This document shows positions 14,988 to 22,690 of a DNA stretch of 32,111 nt, in pieces. The translations under genes and the position numbers were made by a program. The stretch comes from Streptomyces candidus. GTDB lineage: Bacteria > Actinomycetota > Actinomycetes > Streptomycetales > Streptomycetaceae. The DNA lies in contig NZ_JACHEM010000032.1 of NCBI RefSeq assembly GCF_014207445.1, positions 1 through 32,111 on the forward strand, read 5' to 3'. The notes under the pieces are model-generated. The model saw only the letters and a program-made list of their open reading frames with translations. It was not told where the DNA came from and ran no database searches. Every line of letters starts with the position of its first letter. Position 1 is the first letter of the stretch.

Positions 14988-15307
14988 CGGCTCGCCTCCT
15001 GGTGGCCGTCGGCGCCGAGGATCTCCTCGGAGGTGAAGCGGGGCGCGGCCGGGTCGGTCGAGGCCGCGACGGCGGCGAGGATCTCGGGCCGGGTCCGCAT
15101 GACGAGGCGGTGCCGCCACGCGCGGACGAGGGCGGCGTACTTGTCGGGGTCGTCGAGGTCGAGCTCGCCGAGCTGCGCCTCGAACTCCTCGCGGTCCGCC
15201 GCCGAGGCCGCGGTGAGGGCGGCCCGCAGTTGCGTGACGGTGCGCGGGCCGCCGCCGGGTTGCGTGCGATACGGGTTGGTCGGTTCCTCAACGGGGAGGG
15301 CGCTCAC
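14984..15307 (-). CDS. DUF6247-like protein, candidate antitoxin
   Basis: A 107-residue helical protein from GTG 15307, overlapping the previous stop (GTGA) and the toxin start (GTGA). The opening VSALPVEEPTNPY, then RTVTQLRAALTAAS and EEFEAQLGELDLDDPDKYAALVRAWRH, resembles DUF6247 proteins, often placed before RelE/ParE-type toxin genes in Streptomyces. Tight coupling to the toxin gene is consistent with an antitoxin role. I see no DNA-binding motif, so autoregulation may depend on another protein. Confidence 0.55.
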   Translation of the reverse strand: MSALPVEEPTNPYRTQPGGGPRTVTQLRAALTAASAADREEFEAQLGELDLDDPDKYAALVRAWRHRLVMRTRPEILAAVAASTDPAAPRFTSEEILGADGHQEASR

Positions 15308-15590
15308 GGGGTGATCTCCTTGGACTCGGGACCTGCCTTGCGGAAGCGGAGACCGACGCGGCCGTGTCCCTCGTCGGTCTTTTCGTACGGGATGCCGGCG
15401 GCGTCGAGCTGGGCCCGGGTGACGGCGAGGGCCCTCGTCTTGCCCGATCTCATCTGACCGACGAACAGGGCGCGTTGCGTGTCGAGCGAGAACCGACCTA
15501 CGCGGCCCGCGGCGATGATCTCCTCGGCGAGGCGGCGGGCCTCCGGGGGTGAACAGGGCGGCGGCCTCGTCGACCAACCCACTCGATCAT
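15304..15590 (-). pseudogene. Frameshifted hypothetical gene
   Basis: Three frames must be joined to give a sensible protein: ATG at 15590 (MIEW), then LVDEAAALFTP, then EARRLAEEIIAAGRVGRFS and on through LFVGQMRSGKTRALAV to GPESKEITP. Each piece has G/C-rich third positions. The breaks fall at a GGG run near 15577 and at CCCCCGG near 15545. The start shares one base with the upstream stop (TGATG). GQMRSGKT resembles a P-loop, but the protein is too short for an ordinary ATPase. It is either a decayed gene or two homopolymer sequencing errors. Confidence 0.5.
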
Positions 15591-15934
15591 CACGCAGCGG
15601 CACTCTTACCCGGTCGCGCGGCCCTGCCTCCTCCTTCCTTCGCCGCCCGACCTTCCTTCGCCACCCGACTCTTGGGCTTGTGCTCGGCCTTGGCCGCCTC
15701 GCGCTCCTCGGCCGCCTTGGCGAGCCATCCCGGATGAGCGGCCTCGACGAGATCACGGAGGTACTGACTCGTAATGCCGGCCTCCCTGGCGACGGCGGAC
15801 AGGTGGCCGTACTTGCTCGATGTGATCGCAGCCTTTACCGCAGCGTCGAGGAGCGCGGCCCTGTCGTCCTCGGCAGTCTTGGCGGACCGGTCGGCCTTCT
15901 TGCGGAGTGCTTCGAGATCGGATGTGGTGGTCAT
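15590..15934 (-). CDS. Small DNA-binding-like protein with basic tail
   Basis: A 114-residue protein from ATG 15934. Residues ~25-75 contain a helix-turn-helix-like segment (LSAVAREAGITSQYLRDLVEAA). The C-terminal ~40 residues are Lys/Ala/Gly-rich (EHKPKSRVAKEGRAAKEGGG), as in nucleoid-type proteins. There is no clear ribosome binding site, so the mRNA may be leaderless. An ACTTGYAG array lies directly upstream (15951-15996). This is therefore one candidate, unproven, for the regulator that binds these arrays across the plasmid. It heads the operon with the toxin-antitoxin pair. Confidence 0.6.
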   Translation of the reverse strand: MTTTSDLEALRKKADRSAKTAEDDRAALLDAAVKAAITSSKYGHLSAVAREAGITSQYLRDLVEAAHPGWLAKAAEEREAAKAEHKPKSRVAKEGRAAKEGGGRAARPGKSAAA

Positions 15935-15950
15935 GGGGGCAGGATGACAC

Positions 15951-15996
15951 GTTTGCAGATCCACTACAAGCAAGACTTGTAGATGTGCTGCAAGCA
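15951..15996. promoter_or_regulatory. ACTTGYAG operator array, site C
   Basis: Contains an inverted pair CTACAAGC/ACTTGTAG (15964-15982) and further half-sites GTTTGCAG and CTGCAAGC. It lies between the divergent 15590-15934 gene and the XRE gene. Confidence 0.55.
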
Positions 15997-16052
15997 TGGA
16001 AGAGTATCGGTTGCCGGTGTGGCGCACATGGCTGCACTTCCCTGTCTGGCAC

Positions 16053-16069
16053 TATGACCACCGGTCATA
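16053..16069. promoter_or_regulatory. Palindrome upstream of XRE gene
   Basis: TATGACC and GGTCATA, separated by 3 bases, form a perfect inverted repeat 20 bases before the start of the XRE gene. It is a likely site for autoregulation, by position only. Confidence 0.4.
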
Positions 16070-16088
16070 CACAGTGAGGAAACGTCAT

Positions 16089-16388
16089 ATGGCTAAGGGC
16101 ATGAGTAGCGAGGAAACGCTACGGGTGACCGTGGCTGCACTGATGCGCGCCACGGGTGAGAACCAGACCAGGTTGGCGCGCGGCCTGCGAATCACTCAGG
16201 GTGCGGTCTCGCGGAAGCAGGTCGGCAAGGCGTCGTGGTCGCTCGGCGACATTGACCGCCTCTCGGCGCACTACGGCGTTTCGGTCCCAGATCTCCTCTG
16301 CGGCCCGACCCACGCCGTGGAACAGCTCCCCCACATTCGCCGCGCCGCCATAATCGGCGGCTCTCAGAGCGTCCTCACCGTGGCTTAA
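16089..16388 (+). CDS. XRE-family helix-turn-helix regulator
   Basis: A 99-residue protein. The ATG at 16089 has GAGGAAA about 7 bases upstream; a longer reading from 15996 would include the operator array. Residues ~10-70 form an XRE-type domain: LRVTVAALMRATGENQTRLARGLRITQGAVSRKQ, then WSLGDIDRLSAHYGVSVPDLL. It lies just upstream of the putative replication gene and may control it or its own promoter through the 16053-16069 palindrome (inference). Confidence 0.75.
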   Translation: MAKGMSSEETLRVTVAALMRATGENQTRLARGLRITQGAVSRKQVGKASWSLGDIDRLSAHYGVSVPDLLCGPTHAVEQLPHIRRAAIIGGSQSVLTVA

Positions 16389-16461
16389 CCGCTGGTTACA
16401 TGCCGTGTCTGCGCCACTACGAGACCGGCATAGGCTGTAGCCCGCACACAACCGATCCAAG

Positions 16462-16526
16462 ATGCGGAAAGCCCCACCGGACTACTTCGGGAGTTACCAG
16501 CTCCCGACCGATGAGGCTTACCGCAT
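16462..16526 (+). promoter_or_regulatory. Structured RNA leader before the rep-like gene
   Basis: ATGCGGAAAGCC (16462-16473) pairs in 11 of 12 positions with GGCTTACCGCAT (16515-16526). Inside it TCGGGAG pairs with CTCCCGA (16487-16507). The right arm covers most of the ribosome binding site (GAGG) and start codon of the small ORF at 16525. Folding would therefore hide that start. It could be a copy-number control leader or an antisense target. Confidence 0.5.
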
Positions 16527-16626
16527 GACCACGCATAGGTCTCCTGCGAGTGTACCCACGCCTCCCCGAAGGTCACACCGCAGCGGGCCGGAAAGGCCAA
16601 TTCGTGGCAGCACATCGGGCGATTAG
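16525..16626 (+). CDS. Possible 33-residue upstream ORF overlapping rep start
   Basis: ATG at 16525 follows GAGG by 8 bases and reads MTTHRSPASVPTPPRRSHRS... to a stop at 16626, past the likely rep start at 16604. The peptide has no known motif. Its value may lie in translational coupling: ribosomes finishing it would open or disturb the rep start. This is inferred from layout. Confidence 0.35.
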   Translation: MTTHRSPASVPTPPRRSHRSGPERPIRGSTSGD

Positions 16627-17596
16627 CCCGGATAACTGCCCCATGTGCCGCAGGATCTTTGCGGTACTTGAGGACCGACAGAAAGCCGATCCCGAGAACG
16701 AGAACTCGATCACTACCGAGGAGCTCGGGAACCTGGTCGGCCTCAAGAAGAGGGCGACACAAAACCACCTCTCCAACCTGTTCCAGCGCGGGCGCCTCGA
16801 CGCCGACCGGCGGACCCCGATCCCCGGCATTCCCACAGTCGCTCAACCGCAGCTCCCCGGCGCGGTCGAGTGGGCCCGGCGCGTCATCGAGTCTGACCCG
16901 GTGTTCGCTCCCGACCCCACGTGCGCGAAGTGCCTTGTTGCTCTGGCGGGGTTCGGCTGGCGCGGCCAGATCGCCCCGGCCGAGCTCGCCGCCGCCGCCG
17001 GGGTGTCGGTGCGGTCCATCGAGCGGCACCGACCCCACCTCGTCGAGTGGGACTACATCCGGTTCCGCATCGTGCCCGTACCCGACGAGGGCACTGGGAA
17101 GTTCAAGGGAGGCCGCAAGCCCTCGCGGTTCGAGCTGATGAGCGGGTTCTATGCCCGCCCCCTCACCGACGAGGAGCGTGCCCTCGTCCCGGGTCGGGCG
17201 GCGCAGATCATCGACCGCGTCCGCTGGTATGTCGGTGTCTCTCCCGAGGAGCGGTTCAACGCCGAGACGGCCGTCGGGTTTGTCCTGCGGGCCGGGTGGC
17301 CCGAGGAGGCGATCCTCAAGGCCCTTGATGCGAGCGAGGACCGACACGCGTTCAACCCGAACGGCTACCTGCACAAGCTCTTGGGCAAGCTGCGCGGTCA
17401 GCGCTACTTGATCCCCGCTCAGGAGTCCTTCACGGGCGAGGGATACCGGCGCCTCGCCGAGTGCTCGGTGTGCCGTAACACCACGTGGACGACTGCGCCC
17501 GCGAGTCACCGCGTGTTGTGTGGCGGCGGCGTCTGCCTTGAGGCCGGTTCGGAGCACGACACCCGCGACGTTCGTCCGCTGCACCGTTCGGCCTGA
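16604..17596 (+). CDS. Putative plasmid replication protein (winged-helix, Cys-rich)
   Basis: A 330-residue protein. The GTG at 16604 was chosen because GGAAAGG lies 7 bases upstream; GTG 16550 would add 18 residues without such a site. Two helix-turn-helix regions are visible: ITTEELGNLVGLKKRATQNHLSNL near residue 35, and IAPAELAAAAGVSVRSIERHR near 130. Three Cys pairs (CPMC, CAKC, CSVC, with later cysteines) suggest zinc sites at both ends. It lies 14 bases before tpg on the same strand. Twin winged helices next to telomere genes fit a replication initiator or replisome regulator. No Rep family motif is definite, so the function is an inference. Confidence 0.55.
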   Translation: MAAHRAISPDNCPMCRRIFAVLEDRQKADPENENSITTEELGNLVGLKKRATQNHLSNLFQRGRLDADRRTPIPGIPTVAQPQLPGAVEWARRVIESDPVFAPDPTCAKCLVALAGFGWRGQIAPAELAAAAGVSVRSIERHRPHLVEWDYIRFRIVPVPDEGTGKFKGGRKPSRFELMSGFYARPLTDEERALVPGRAAQIIDRVRWYVGVSPEERFNAETAVGFVLRAGWPEEAILKALDASEDRHAFNPNGYLHKLLGKLRGQRYLIPAQESFTGEGYRRLAECSVCRNTTWTTAPASHRVLCGGGVCLEAGSEHDTRDVRPLHRSA

Positions 17597-17610
17597 GAGG
17601 AGAGAGCACA

Positions 17611-18165
17611 GTGAAGATCCTTAGCGCACTGCGCGCCAAGTTCCAGACCCGCGACATTCCCAAGACTCCTCGGGGCCGGTTCAACGCCCTGTTGCGCCGC
17701 GAGAAGGGCAACACGGCCAAGGTCGCCGAGCGCCTCGGCGTCTCACGTCGTCAGGTTCAGCGCCTCGTCAAGGGCGAGCGGAAGATCGAGAACAGCAAGC
17801 CCGAGACCCTCGGCCGCCTCGAAAGCGAGGTGCGCAAGGAGCATCAGCCACGCGTCACCGCCAAGGCGCAGAAGGAAGCCCAGGAGCGCGGCCTCGTCAT
17901 CGAGACCCGGGCCGCGGTGGGGTTCACGGCGGACGCCGGCACGACGGATGACCCCCGGATGCGGCGCCTCACCGAGGAGGTTCCGCCCGAGCTGATTCCC
18001 GAGGTGTTCGAGGCCCTGCGCAACGGGGACGAGGCCAAGCTAAACGAGCTCGCGGCTAAGGCGGTGTCGCCGTACTTCTACACCCCCGGCACGGCCGCCA
18101 ACGAGGACGAGCTCGGGATCGAGCTCACGGATATCGACTACATCGAGTTCGACTACAGGGGATGA
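17611..18165 (+). CDS. tpg: Terminal protein Tpg
   Basis: A 184-residue protein from GTG, with GAGAGGAGAG just upstream. Tpg proteins are covalently bound to the 5' ends of linear Streptomyces replicons and prime end-patching of the telomere. Shared features: an N-terminal helix-turn-helix (NTAKVAERLGVSRRQVQRLV, residues 34-53), the RVTAKAQKEAQERGLVIETR segment (81-100), the FTADAGTTDDPRMRRLT motif (105-121) and the acidic C-terminal DIDYIEFDY. Length matches the usual ~185 residues. It overlaps or abuts tap (ATGA). With the telomere at 32.1 kb it shows that the replicon is linear. Confidence 0.92.
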   Translation: MKILSALRAKFQTRDIPKTPRGRFNALLRREKGNTAKVAERLGVSRRQVQRLVKGERKIENSKPETLGRLESEVRKEHQPRVTAKAQKEAQERGLVIETRAAVGFTADAGTTDDPRMRRLTEEVPPELIPEVFEALRNGDEAKLNELAAKAVSPYFYTPGTAANEDELGIELTDIDYIEFDYRG

Positions 18166-18170
18166 CGACA

Positions 18171-19883
18171 ATGACCGAGAAGACCTACGCCGCTCCCCTG
18201 GCCGTCCTTTCCGCCGCCGACGGCGGCCTCGTCGCCGACCTCCCGAACGTGCAGCGCATCGACCTGCCGGGCGAGGTCACCGACCTTGCGACGGCCGCCG
18301 ATTGGGCCCTCGGGTACGGCCTCGGCGCGGCCAAGTTGTCGCAGTACGGCGAGGACACCGGGCCTCTCCTGGTCCTGACTGAGTCCGCCGTCGAGTTCCT
18401 CGGCCTCCCGCCCCGGCTGGACGACCGCAAGCGCCTGCGGGTGCCCGACGACGATCCGGCCGTCAAGGCTCTGACCGAGGCCGGGTGGACGCTCAGCCGT
18501 GCGGGCCTCGGTGGCTGGTCCTTCCTGTTCCGCGACCGGACCGAGGTGCACGTCGCGGTGGTCCCATGGGGTGCTTTCAGCGACAACATGCGGTGGGGCG
18601 ACATGGAATGCGTCGCCGCCGATCCCGGCGCCCTGGCGTACACCCTCGGCCTGTACGCCGAGCGGGTCATCAGCCCGACCGGCTCGACCGCCGGATGCAG
18701 CCTGTCCCTGATGACGGCCGTACGGCCGCCGACGGTGGCCAAGTTCGACCGGGGCACCGGTCGTATGCGCCGTGTCCCGGTGCCCGGCTCGCTGCACAGG
18801 GCCGTGGACCCCGCGCCGCCCGAGGCTCCCGACGAGCACCCGATCGCGGCCGAGCGCACCCGCGAGGAGTCAAAGAGCCCGGCTCACGTCCTCGTCGAGG
18901 AGGCCCTCAACTGGTACCGCGAGGCCACCGAGGAAGAGGCCGCGCTCCCGTACGTGGTCGGCCTCGACGTGAACACGGCGTTTCTCGCCGCAGCGAACAG
19001 GCTCACGGTCGGACTCGGCGAGGCGGTCTACACCGACGGCCCGGCGTTCGATAAGAAACTCCCCGGCGCGTGGCTGGTCGACCTGTCCGGCGCCAAACTG
19101 CGCACCAAGGATCTCCGCACCAAGCAGTGGCGCGAGCTCCCCGAGCACTTCCCCTCGCCGTTCACCCCGGACGGACGGCCGCCGTCCGGCCCGGCCTGGT
19201 ACGCGACGCCGACCCTGGCGTACGCGCAAGAGCTCGGGATCGAGGTTCGGCCGCTCGCGGCGTGGCTGCGCCCGGATGCCGGCGGATACCTCGACCTGTG
19301 GCACAACCGCCTTCGCGCGGCGTACATGGACACGCTCGCCGATCTCGGCATCACCGAGGACATGGACGAGGCGGCGTTCATCGACGCTATGGCCACGGTC
19401 AAGGCCCGTGACCCCGAGGCCGTCGCGCTCCTGTCCGCGATCAAGGCCACGGCAAAGGGCGGCATCGGCAAGATGCGCGAGAGGCCGCAGGGCAGCACCA
19501 AGCGCGAGGGGCGCAACGCCCCGTGGGCGGCGCTCAAGCGGCCGACCTGGCGCCCCGATATCCGCGCGGCCGTGATCAGCGCCTCGCGCGTCGGGCAGCA
19601 CAGGAAGATGGTCAAGGTCTGGAACGCCGTCGGCCTGGTCCCGCTCGCCGTCCTGGCGGACTGCGTGATCTACCCCTCGGCGCAGCCGACGGCCCTTGCC
19701 GTGATGGCCCGCAAGGAGGACGGGAGCCCGCTGCCGGGTGCGTTCCGCCTCGGCCCGAATCCCGGGTTCGTGAAGCAAGAGGGCGTGCAGCCCATGCAGT
19801 GGTACCGGGACATGACCGCGAAGCGGGCGAACCCCGGCCGGTTCATCAAAGAGGGCCGCGACGCCGTCCGTGACGGCGAATAG
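18171..19883 (+). CDS. tap: Telomere-associated protein Tap (short form)
   Basis: A 570-residue protein. ATG 18171 has AGGGGA 8 bases upstream; ATG 18162 overlaps the tpg stop and is the alternative. Tap recruits Tpg to the 3' overhang of the telomere. Long stretches fit the family: WALGYGLGAAKLSQYGEDTGPLL near the start, ERVISPTGSTAGCSLSLMTA, VVGLDVNTAFLAAANRLTVG, PSGPAWYATPTLAYAQELG, IKATAKGGIGKMRERP and RPTWRPDIRAAVISASR. Typical Tap is ~740 residues, with an N-terminal helix-turn-helix region that is missing here. The order tpg then tap may also differ from the usual order. Confidence 0.9.
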   Translation: MTEKTYAAPLAVLSAADGGLVADLPNVQRIDLPGEVTDLATAADWALGYGLGAAKLSQYGEDTGPLLVLTESAVEFLGLPPRLDDRKRLRVPDDDPAVKALTEAGWTLSRAGLGGWSFLFRDRTEVHVAVVPWGAFSDNMRWGDMECVAADPGALAYTLGLYAERVISPTGSTAGCSLSLMTAVRPPTVAKFDRGTGRMRRVPVPGSLHRAVDPAPPEAPDEHPIAAERTREESKSPAHVLVEEALNWYREATEEEAALPYVVGLDVNTAFLAAANRLTVGLGEAVYTDGPAFDKKLPGAWLVDLSGAKLRTKDLRTKQWRELPEHFPSPFTPDGRPPSGPAWYATPTLAYAQELGIEVRPLAAWLRPDAGGYLDLWHNRLRAAYMDTLADLGITEDMDEAAFIDAMATVKARDPEAVALLSAIKATAKGGIGKMRERPQGSTKREGRNAPWAALKRPTWRPDIRAAVISASRVGQHRKMVKVWNAVGLVPLAVLADCVIYPSAQPTALAVMARKEDGSPLPGAFRLGPNPGFVKQEGVQPMQWYRDMTAKRANPGRFIKEGRDAVRDGE

Positions 19884-19913
19884 TCACCCGCGAGTCAACA
19901 GAGAGGGAAGACC

Positions 19914-20102
19914 ATGCAGGAACAAGCCGCAGCCGAGAGCGCTCGGGAAGTCTGGCCAGAGGCGGAAGGGTTCGAGCGTGCTCCCGGCGGCTGGACATTC
20001 CGCGTTGGCGGCGGTTACGCGTGGGTCACGGACTCCGGCCGCGTGGCCACCGACCCGGAGGGACTCCGGAGCCACGCGCGTCAGCGCATCACGGCCAACT
20101 GA
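19914..20102 (+). CDS. Small hypothetical protein after tap
   Basis: A 62-residue soluble protein (MQEQAAAESAREVWPEAEG...). GAGAGGGAAG lies just before the ATG. The middle, WTFRVGGGYAWVTDSGRVATD, looks like a short beta-sheet. It is 30 bases after tap and followed by a strong hairpin, so it is probably the last gene of the rep-tpg-tap unit. No family recognised. Confidence 0.6.
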   Translation: MQEQAAAESAREVWPEAEGFERAPGGWTFRVGGGYAWVTDSGRVATDPEGLRSHARQRITAN

Positions 20103-20106
20103 CGGC

Positions 20107-20153
20107 ACAACGGGGCGGGGTCCGGCGCGACGCGTCGGGCCCCGCCCCGTTGT
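20107..20153 (+). terminator. Strong hairpin terminator
   Basis: ACAACGGGGCGGGG (20107-20120) pairs perfectly with CCCCGCCCCGTTGT (20140-20153). It ends the rep-tpg-tap unit. Confidence 0.75.
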
Positions 20154-20169
20154 CATACCCGAAGACTCA

Positions 20170-20206
20170 ACACAACTTGCAGCATGACTTGTAGTTGACT
20201 TTCGAG
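20170..20206. promoter_or_regulatory. ACTTGYAG operator array, site D
   Basis: The clearest array: ACTTGCAG (20175), ACTTGTAG (20187) and ACTTTCGAG (20198) as direct repeats 12 and 11 bp apart, one helical turn each. It lies upstream of the 20255-22600 gene. Confidence 0.6.
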
Positions 20207-20254
20207 TATGGGAGGGTGGTCGGACCGCAGCACATCGACGAGGAGCCGCACCGA

Positions 20255-22600
20255 ATGCCTACCGAGTACGTCACCCGGACCGGGATCGCCGTCGACCACC
20301 ACGGCCGAGGAGAGGCTCGCCTCGACTTCCCCCGCGCAGCCGGGAAGGGCAAGCCGCGCGCCGCCGCCGCGCGCCGCCTGGCGGTCATCTACAAGGTGAC
20401 GGCCCGGCACCCCTGGCGGACGCTGCACTACAACCCGGCGAGCCCGGACGCCCCCGCGCCGACGCCCGACGAGCTGCGCCTCGACCTGTCCGGCGATCCC
20501 GAGCGCCTCGCCCGGTTCCTGTCCGCCGTCCCGCGCTACCTCGCCCGCGTCGAGGCCCTCGCCACCAAGGCCGCCCGCGTCTACGGCCGGTGGGCCCGCA
20601 GCGTGGCCGCCGAGGAAGCGCTCGAATACGTCGATGCCGGCGGGCGCCGCGCCTACGCCGCACGGTTCCGCGCCGAGGCGTTCGCGGCCGTGGCCGACTA
20701 CCTCGGCATCACCGGCTTGCCGCCCCTGCCGCTGGACTCGTCCCGCCCGATGTGGGACCAGGCGCGCGCCGTGGCGTACGACGTCGCCAAGGCCGAGGGT
20801 CCGGTCGAGCTGCGCGCGATGCACGACCAGGCCGAGGCCGAGGAGATCCTCGCCCGCGCCGACCGCACGCCCGACCCGGCCGCCGTGGCGTTCGAGCGCG
20901 AGCTCGGCGAGCTGTACGACGCGCAGGCCCGGCGCAGCGCCCGCCTGTTCGCCGCGCTCGGCGGCGAGGAGCTCCCCGCCGACGAGGAGCCGGTCGAGGA
21001 GGCCGCGGCCGAGGACGTCGTCGAGGACCAGGAGGACGAGGAGCTCGTCGAGGCGCCCCTCACCCGGGTACAGCGGCGTTGGCTGCACACCGCCGCCGCG
21101 CACCCCGCCGGGCACTTCCCGAACGGCTGCAACCTGCGGACGCTCGCGGCTCTTGAGGCCGCCGGATACGTCGAGTGGGTGCCGCGCTACAACTTCGGTC
21201 CTCGTGTCCGGATCGCCGACTCGCTCAAGCCGAACCCGGGTACGGTCCGGATCACCGAGGCGGGGCGGCGGCGGGCGGCGCGCGAGGAGCGCGAGCGCGT
21301 CGTGATCGTTCCGTGCGGTGGTCGCAAGGCTGTGTGGACTGACGGCCTGCGCAAGGGCGAGCCGGTTCCCGTCCTCCCGGCTGGCGAGATGTACGTCGGG
21401 AGCTATCACCGGGCGGCGCGTCGGGCCGCCGACGCCCTCACTCGCGGCGGCCGGTCCGGCCGAGTGCTGATCCTGTCCGCGAAACACGGCCTCGTCGAGC
21501 TCACTGAGTGGATCATCACGTACGAGCTGCGGGCCGGTGACCCGGGCACCGTGGATGGCGAGACGCTGCGCAAGCAGGCGCACGAGCTCGGGATCTCGGG
21601 GGCGGCCGTGACGGTGCTCGGCGGCCGGGCGTACGTCGACCTCGCCCGCGAGGCGTTCCCCGACCTTGACGCGCCGCTCGCCGGTACGCGGGGGATCGGC
21701 GAACAGCTCGCGCGTCTGGCCTCGATCTACGATCCTGCCCGTCGTCCGGCCGAGGCCGCCGTCGCGCAGCTCGTCGAGGACCAGGCCGACGAGCTCGCCC
21801 CGGCCGAGGCGACGGTCGGGGCCCTCGCCTCACCGGCCCCGGCGCGTCGGGCCGAGCTCGCCCCAGCCCTTGCGGGCAGGCGCGGCCGGCACTTCCGGGC
21901 GGGCGGGCGGCCGGTGTCGCGTGCCGTGTCGCGCGGCCCCCTGTCGCGCCCTGTGACCTGCGGAGACTCCCCCGCCTCCCCGGGCCTGCGACGGGCGCGA
22001 CAGGGGGCCGTACAGGGCGGCGGGGCGCCCTGTCACCCGTACCGGTGGACCGTAGCGCGGCGGGGCGACGAGGGCCCGGTGATCGGGCACGGTGAGCGGG
22101 TGCACCGCCCCGTGATCGGCCTCGCCGCCGCAGCCCTCGCCCTCCTGGCCACTGCCGGGTGCGTGTCCGTCTCCCCCGCTGACGGCAGGGCTTCCACCCC
22201 ACGCCACCGGCCCGCCGCGCCCGTACCGGTGCCTGCGTTCACCGCGGCCGAGGTCAGGCAGGCCCCGGCCGTCGAGGAGCTCGTTACGACCGGTCCCGCG
22301 CCCTCTTCGGTGTCCGCCGCTCCGCCCCGGCCGCAGCGCCGCGCGCCCGCCGGAACGCCCTCGGCACGGGTCGAGCGTCGGCTCGCTGAGCCCCGGACGG
22401 TCCGCCCGCCGGCACCGCCTCGCCGGGAACGCCCGGCGCCGGTCCGACGGCCTGCGCCGCGCCCTGCGCACCCGGCGCCACGCATCCCGGAGCGGGCGCC
22501 GAGCTCGGCCGAGTACGGCATGAGGGACGTATGCCGGGCCGCGCAGGGCGTCACCGACCCGAGCCTCGCGGCGTTGTGCCGTGACGCGTACGGCGGTTGA
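20255..22600 (+). CDS. DUF6884-like protein read through into lipoprotein domain
   Basis: The open frame from ATG 20255 (GAGGAG 9 bases upstream) encodes 781 residues. Parts in order: an Ala-rich helical N-terminal region; a winged-helix-like segment from PLTRVQRRWLHTAA to RITEAGRRRA; a DUF6884-like domain (VVIVPCGGRK, GEMYVGSYHRAARRAADAL, GRVLILSAKHGL, TVLGGRAYVDLA); a linker encoded by a repeat element (21914-22010); then a lipoprotein-like part. That last part has a signal sequence ending LLATAGC, a Pro-rich stretch, and DVCRAAQGVTD...LCRDAYGG. An internal GTG at 22100, preceded by GGTGA, could start a separate 166-residue lipoprotein. DUF6884 function is unknown. One product or two cannot be told from sequence. 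Confidence 0.65.
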   Translation: MPTEYVTRTGIAVDHHGRGEARLDFPRAAGKGKPRAAAARRLAVIYKVTARHPWRTLHYNPASPDAPAPTPDELRLDLSGDPERLARFLSAVPRYLARVEALATKAARVYGRWARSVAAEEALEYVDAGGRRAYAARFRAEAFAAVADYLGITGLPPLPLDSSRPMWDQARAVAYDVAKAEGPVELRAMHDQAEAEEILARADRTPDPAAVAFERELGELYDAQARRSARLFAALGGEELPADEEPVEEAAAEDVVEDQEDEELVEAPLTRVQRRWLHTAAAHPAGHFPNGCNLRTLAALEAAGYVEWVPRYNFGPRVRIADSLKPNPGTVRITEAGRRRAAREERERVVIVPCGGRKAVWTDGLRKGEPVPVLPAGEMYVGSYHRAARRAADALTRGGRSGRVLILSAKHGLVELTEWIITYELRAGDPGTVDGETLRKQAHELGISGAAVTVLGGRAYVDLAREAFPDLDAPLAGTRGIGEQLARLASIYDPARRPAEAAVAQLVEDQADELAPAEATVGALASPAPARRAELAPALAGRRGRHFRAGGRPVSRAVSRGPLSRPVTCGDSPASPGLRRARQGAVQGGGAPCHPYRWTVARRGDEGPVIGHGERVHRPVIGLAAAALALLATAGCVSVSPADGRASTPRHRPAAPVPVPAFTAAEVRQAPAVEELVTTGPAPSSVSAAPPRPQRRAPAGTPSARVERRLAEPRTVRPPAPPRRERPAPVRRPAPRPAHPAPRIPERAPSSAEYGMRDVCRAAQGVTDPSLAALCRDAYGG
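21914..22010. repeat. CTGTCGYG element, copy 1
   Basis: GTGTCGCG at 21914 and 21926, CTGTCGCG at 21941, CTGTGACCTGCG at 21951, and a perfect 17-bp inverted repeat CGGCCCCCTGTCGCGCC (21934-21950) with its complement at 21994-22010. The same arrangement occurs at 28309-28416. Confidence 0.65.
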
Positions 22601-22643
22601 GGCCGGGGGAGACCCGTCGACTCGGCCCGCACGCCGACCCGCT

Positions 22644-22683
22644 CGGTTAACCCGTGCCGCGCACGCTTGATCACGGGCTAACG
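22644..22683. promoter_or_regulatory. Inverted repeat upstream of parA
   Basis: GTTAACCCGTG (from 22646) and CACGGGCTAAC (from 22672) match in 10 of 11 positions as an inverted repeat, ending 8 bases before the parA start. It may be an operator for autoregulation by the partition proteins. Confidence 0.5.
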
Positions 22684-22690
22684 TCATCGC

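Noticed and set aside
16385..17584. 399-codon minus-strand open frame opposite the rep-like gene
   Set aside because: The plus strand shows helix-turn-helix and Cys motifs, a ribosome binding site and tight spacing to tpg.
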